Below are positions 62,704-64,000 of a stretch of 64,000 nucleotides of DNA, one piece after another (the first letter of the stretch is position 1; every line of letters begins with the position of its first letter). This DNA is from Streptomyces sp. S4.7 (GTDB taxonomy: Bacteria; Actinomycetota; Actinomycetes; Streptomycetales; Streptomycetaceae). Where the stretch lies: the NCBI RefSeq assembly GCF_010384365.1, contig NZ_CP048397.1:3162001-3226000 (forward strand), read 5' to 3'. A model generated the notes under the pieces. The model had not been told where the DNA came from. It worked only from the letters and a program-made list of their open reading frames with translations, and did not search any database. Both the position numbers and the translations under genes were made by a program.

Positions 62704-63114
62704 ATGACTGTTTCTCTCAGCGCCGCCGCCCGGAAGATCCTCGACGGCCGCAATCCGGCCGTCCTGTGCACCGTCAACCCGGACGGCGGTCCGCAGTCCT
62801 CGGTGGTCTGGGTCGGTACGGACGGCGACGACCTGGTCATCTCCTCGCAGGCGGGCCGTCGCAAGGTGACGAACCTGGCCGGTGAACCGAGGGTCAGCCT
62901 CAGCGTGTTCGACATGGCCGACCCGGAGCGGTACGTGGAGGTGCGCGGCACGGCCACCGTCAGTGAGGACATCGGTCGGCGGACAGCCGTCGCGCTCGCC
63001 GAGGAGTACGAGGGCCCCGGCGCCGGGCAGGAGTATCTGAACCTGCCGCCCGACGTCGTACGCGTCACGATCCGGATCACCCCGGAACGGCTCACGGGCA
63101 ACTCGGCGGCCTGA
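62704..63114 (+). CDS. PPOX-class F420-dependent oxidoreductase
   Basis: 136 residues of the split-barrel flavin/deazaflavin reductase family: ARKILDGRNPAVLCTVNPDG, SSVVWVGTDGDDLVISSQAG, RRKVTNLAGEPRVSLSVFD and YVEVRGTATVSED. This branch uses F420 rather than FMN, as far as can be judged from the RRKVTNL type motif. With fbiC and the LLM enzyme it adds to the F420 gene set of the window. Confidence 0.88.
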   Translation: MTVSLSAAARKILDGRNPAVLCTVNPDGGPQSSVVWVGTDGDDLVISSQAGRRKVTNLAGEPRVSLSVFDMADPERYVEVRGTATVSEDIGRRTAVALAEEYEGPGAGQEYLNLPPDVVRVTIRITPERLTGNSAA

Positions 63115-63162
63115 CGCGGCAGTCCGCCCGGCATGCGCGGACCGCCCGGTCGCCGTCCCCGG

Positions 63163-64000
63163 CTACGCCGTCAACGCGCCGTCCAGGAACGGCTCTATCG
63201 CGGCGTGCCAGGCGTCCGGCCGGTCGTAGTGCGCGAGATGCCCGGCGTCCGTCACCTCCGCGTACCGCCCGTGCGGCAGGACGCGGACCATCTCCTGCGC
63301 CTCCGCGCGGCCCAGCTCGCCGTCCAGGCCCCGCACGACCAGCGTGGGGCAGCGGACCTGCGCCAGCTCCTCCCAGTGCGCGTCGTGCACCCAGGTCTCC
63401 CGGGAGACGAGCATCTGGCGGCGGGAGAAGACCGGCCGCCAGCCGTCGGCGCGCTCGGCCATCACCTCGGCGAAGTACTCGCCCCGGCCCGGACTCGGCC
63501 GCTCCAGCCACGGGTCGTCCTCGGCGAACCACTTCCGCACGTCGGCGAGCGTCGCGAACGGGACGGGCCAGGTGCGGAACCAGTCGACCCACTCCCGCTG
63601 CGACGCCGCCCCCAGCGCGGACGCCCGCATGTCGCAGATGATCAGCGCACCGACCAGGTCGGGACGCTTCGCCGCCAACTGCCAGGCGGTGAGCGCCCCC
63701 ATGGCGTGGCCGACGAGGGTGACGGGCGCCAGGCCGAGCTGTTCGATCGCGGCCTCGGCGTCCGACACGTACGCCTCGCGTGTGTACGGCGCTTCGGGCG
63801 GCTTGTCGCTGCGGCCGTGGCCCCGCTGGTCGAGCGCGACCGCCCGGTGACGCCCGGACAGCCGGCGCGCGGTGGCCGCCCAGTGCGAGGCGCGGCCCAT
63901 CAGTCCGTGGAGCAGCAGCACGCCGGGGGCGGGTCCGGTCCCGGCCGGCTCCTTGGGAGGATCGGCGAACTCCCAGGCAGCGAGCCGCAGCCCGTCGAAT
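63163..64000 (-). CDS. Alpha/beta hydrolase-fold protein, 5' end outside the window, nucleophile Ser replaced
   Basis: The frame remains open through 64000, so the N-terminus is missing; the 279 visible codons cover the catalytic domain. Landmarks are the oxyanion LLLHGLMG, DQRGHGRSDKP, the nucleophile elbow GHAMGA (63694-63711) and the late His in DAGHLAHYDRP. The elbow normally reads GxSxG; here Ala stands at the Ser position. This points to a non-hydrolytic or chemically unusual member. Convergent with the PPOX gene. Confidence 0.85.
   Translation of the reverse strand, partial: FDGLRLAAWEFADPPKEPAGTGPAPGVLLLHGLMGRASHWAATARRLSGRHRAVALDQRGHGRSDKPPEAPYTREAYVSDAEAAIEQLGLAPVTLVGHAMGALTAWQLAAKRPDLVGALIICDMRASALGAASQREWVDWFRTWPVPFATLADVRKWFAEDDPWLERPSPGRGEYFAEVMAERADGWRPVFSRRQMLVSRETWVHDAHWEELAQVRCPTLVVRGLDGELGRAEAQEMVRVLPHGRYAEVTDAGHLAHYDRPDAWHAAIEPFLDGALTA

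Noticed and set aside
1-64000. tRNA, rRNA or riboswitch genes
   Set aside because: No cloverleaf, anticodon-stem or known riboswitch core was recognised by eye; a covariance-model scan was not possible.

Overview
The window is high-GC actinobacterial DNA with strong third-position GC, GTG/TTG starts and purine-rich ribosome binding sites. Streptomyces is the clear match: the afsR-afsS-afsK regulatory cluster is present, together with fused F420 synthase FbiC, HTH/DUF397 pairs, a GlxA-type regulator, many Ser/Thr-kinase-era regulators and the Streptomyces-type intergenic GCCGGACGGGC repeats. From memory, the order fbiC ... afsR, afsS ... afsK ... TetR ... purU resembles the SCO44xx core region of S. 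coelicolor. That synteny is recollection, not a search result.

Layout. 1-8.2 kb: 3' end of a sodium:solute symporter, an intergenic repeat cluster, an ADP-ribosylglycohydrolase, fbiC, a membrane protein and an ABC exporter (permease plus ATPase). 8.3-15.0 kb: a very large polymorphic-toxin gene combining a PrsW-like intramembrane protease, an RHS/YD-repeat shell and a C-terminal NucA/NucB-type DNase. It is broken by one missing C and is followed by a SUKH/SMI1-like immunity gene, an orphan colicin-E-type (Im9-like) immunity gene and an unknown Cys-rich gene. 15-20 kb: an accessory stretch with two DinB-like proteins, HTH genes, a DUF5753/DUF397 pair, a pentapeptide-repeat remnant and small unknowns. 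20-25.5 kb: a MurJ paralogue, a phosphotransferase frameshifted inside a 7-bp tandem repeat, an F420-dependent LLM oxidoreductase and a Tat-exported PHP phosphoesterase.

25.8-35.3 kb: the antibiotic-regulation core. AfsK (Ser/Thr kinase with a PQQ-type propeller) is known to phosphorylate AfsR (SARP/NB-ARC/TPR), which activates the tiny downstream gene afsS. Here afsS is only 56 codons and has a structured leader and an AfsR-box-like promoter. A pair of DnaA-box-like sequences lies upstream of the TetR gene at 34690. 35-48 kb: regulators paired with enzymes or transporters (TetR/PNPOx, HxlR/RidA-like, GlxA/MFS), an FAD monooxygenase, an ATPase/STAS pair of regulatory type, an EF-hand protein and a sigma factor translationally coupled to a zinc-finger/MDMPI protein. 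48.3-52 kb: a three-gene molybdenum hydroxylase operon whose FAD subunit carries the four cysteines of the PaoB (YagS) type. 52-64 kb: purU, a conserved hypothetical, a substrate-binding lipoprotein, a Pro/Gln-rich membrane protein with ATQ repeats, a TPR regulator, a primase/polymerase-domain protein, an ABC exporter, an F420-type PPOX enzyme and the 3' part of an alpha/beta hydrolase lacking the usual nucleophile serine.

Three genes are interrupted by small indels (10332-10334, 22523-22564, 47980-47983). Two of these are consistent with loss of one C in a C run, so sequence error must be excluded before biology is inferred. No tRNA, rRNA, CRISPR array, insertion sequence or prophage was recognised.
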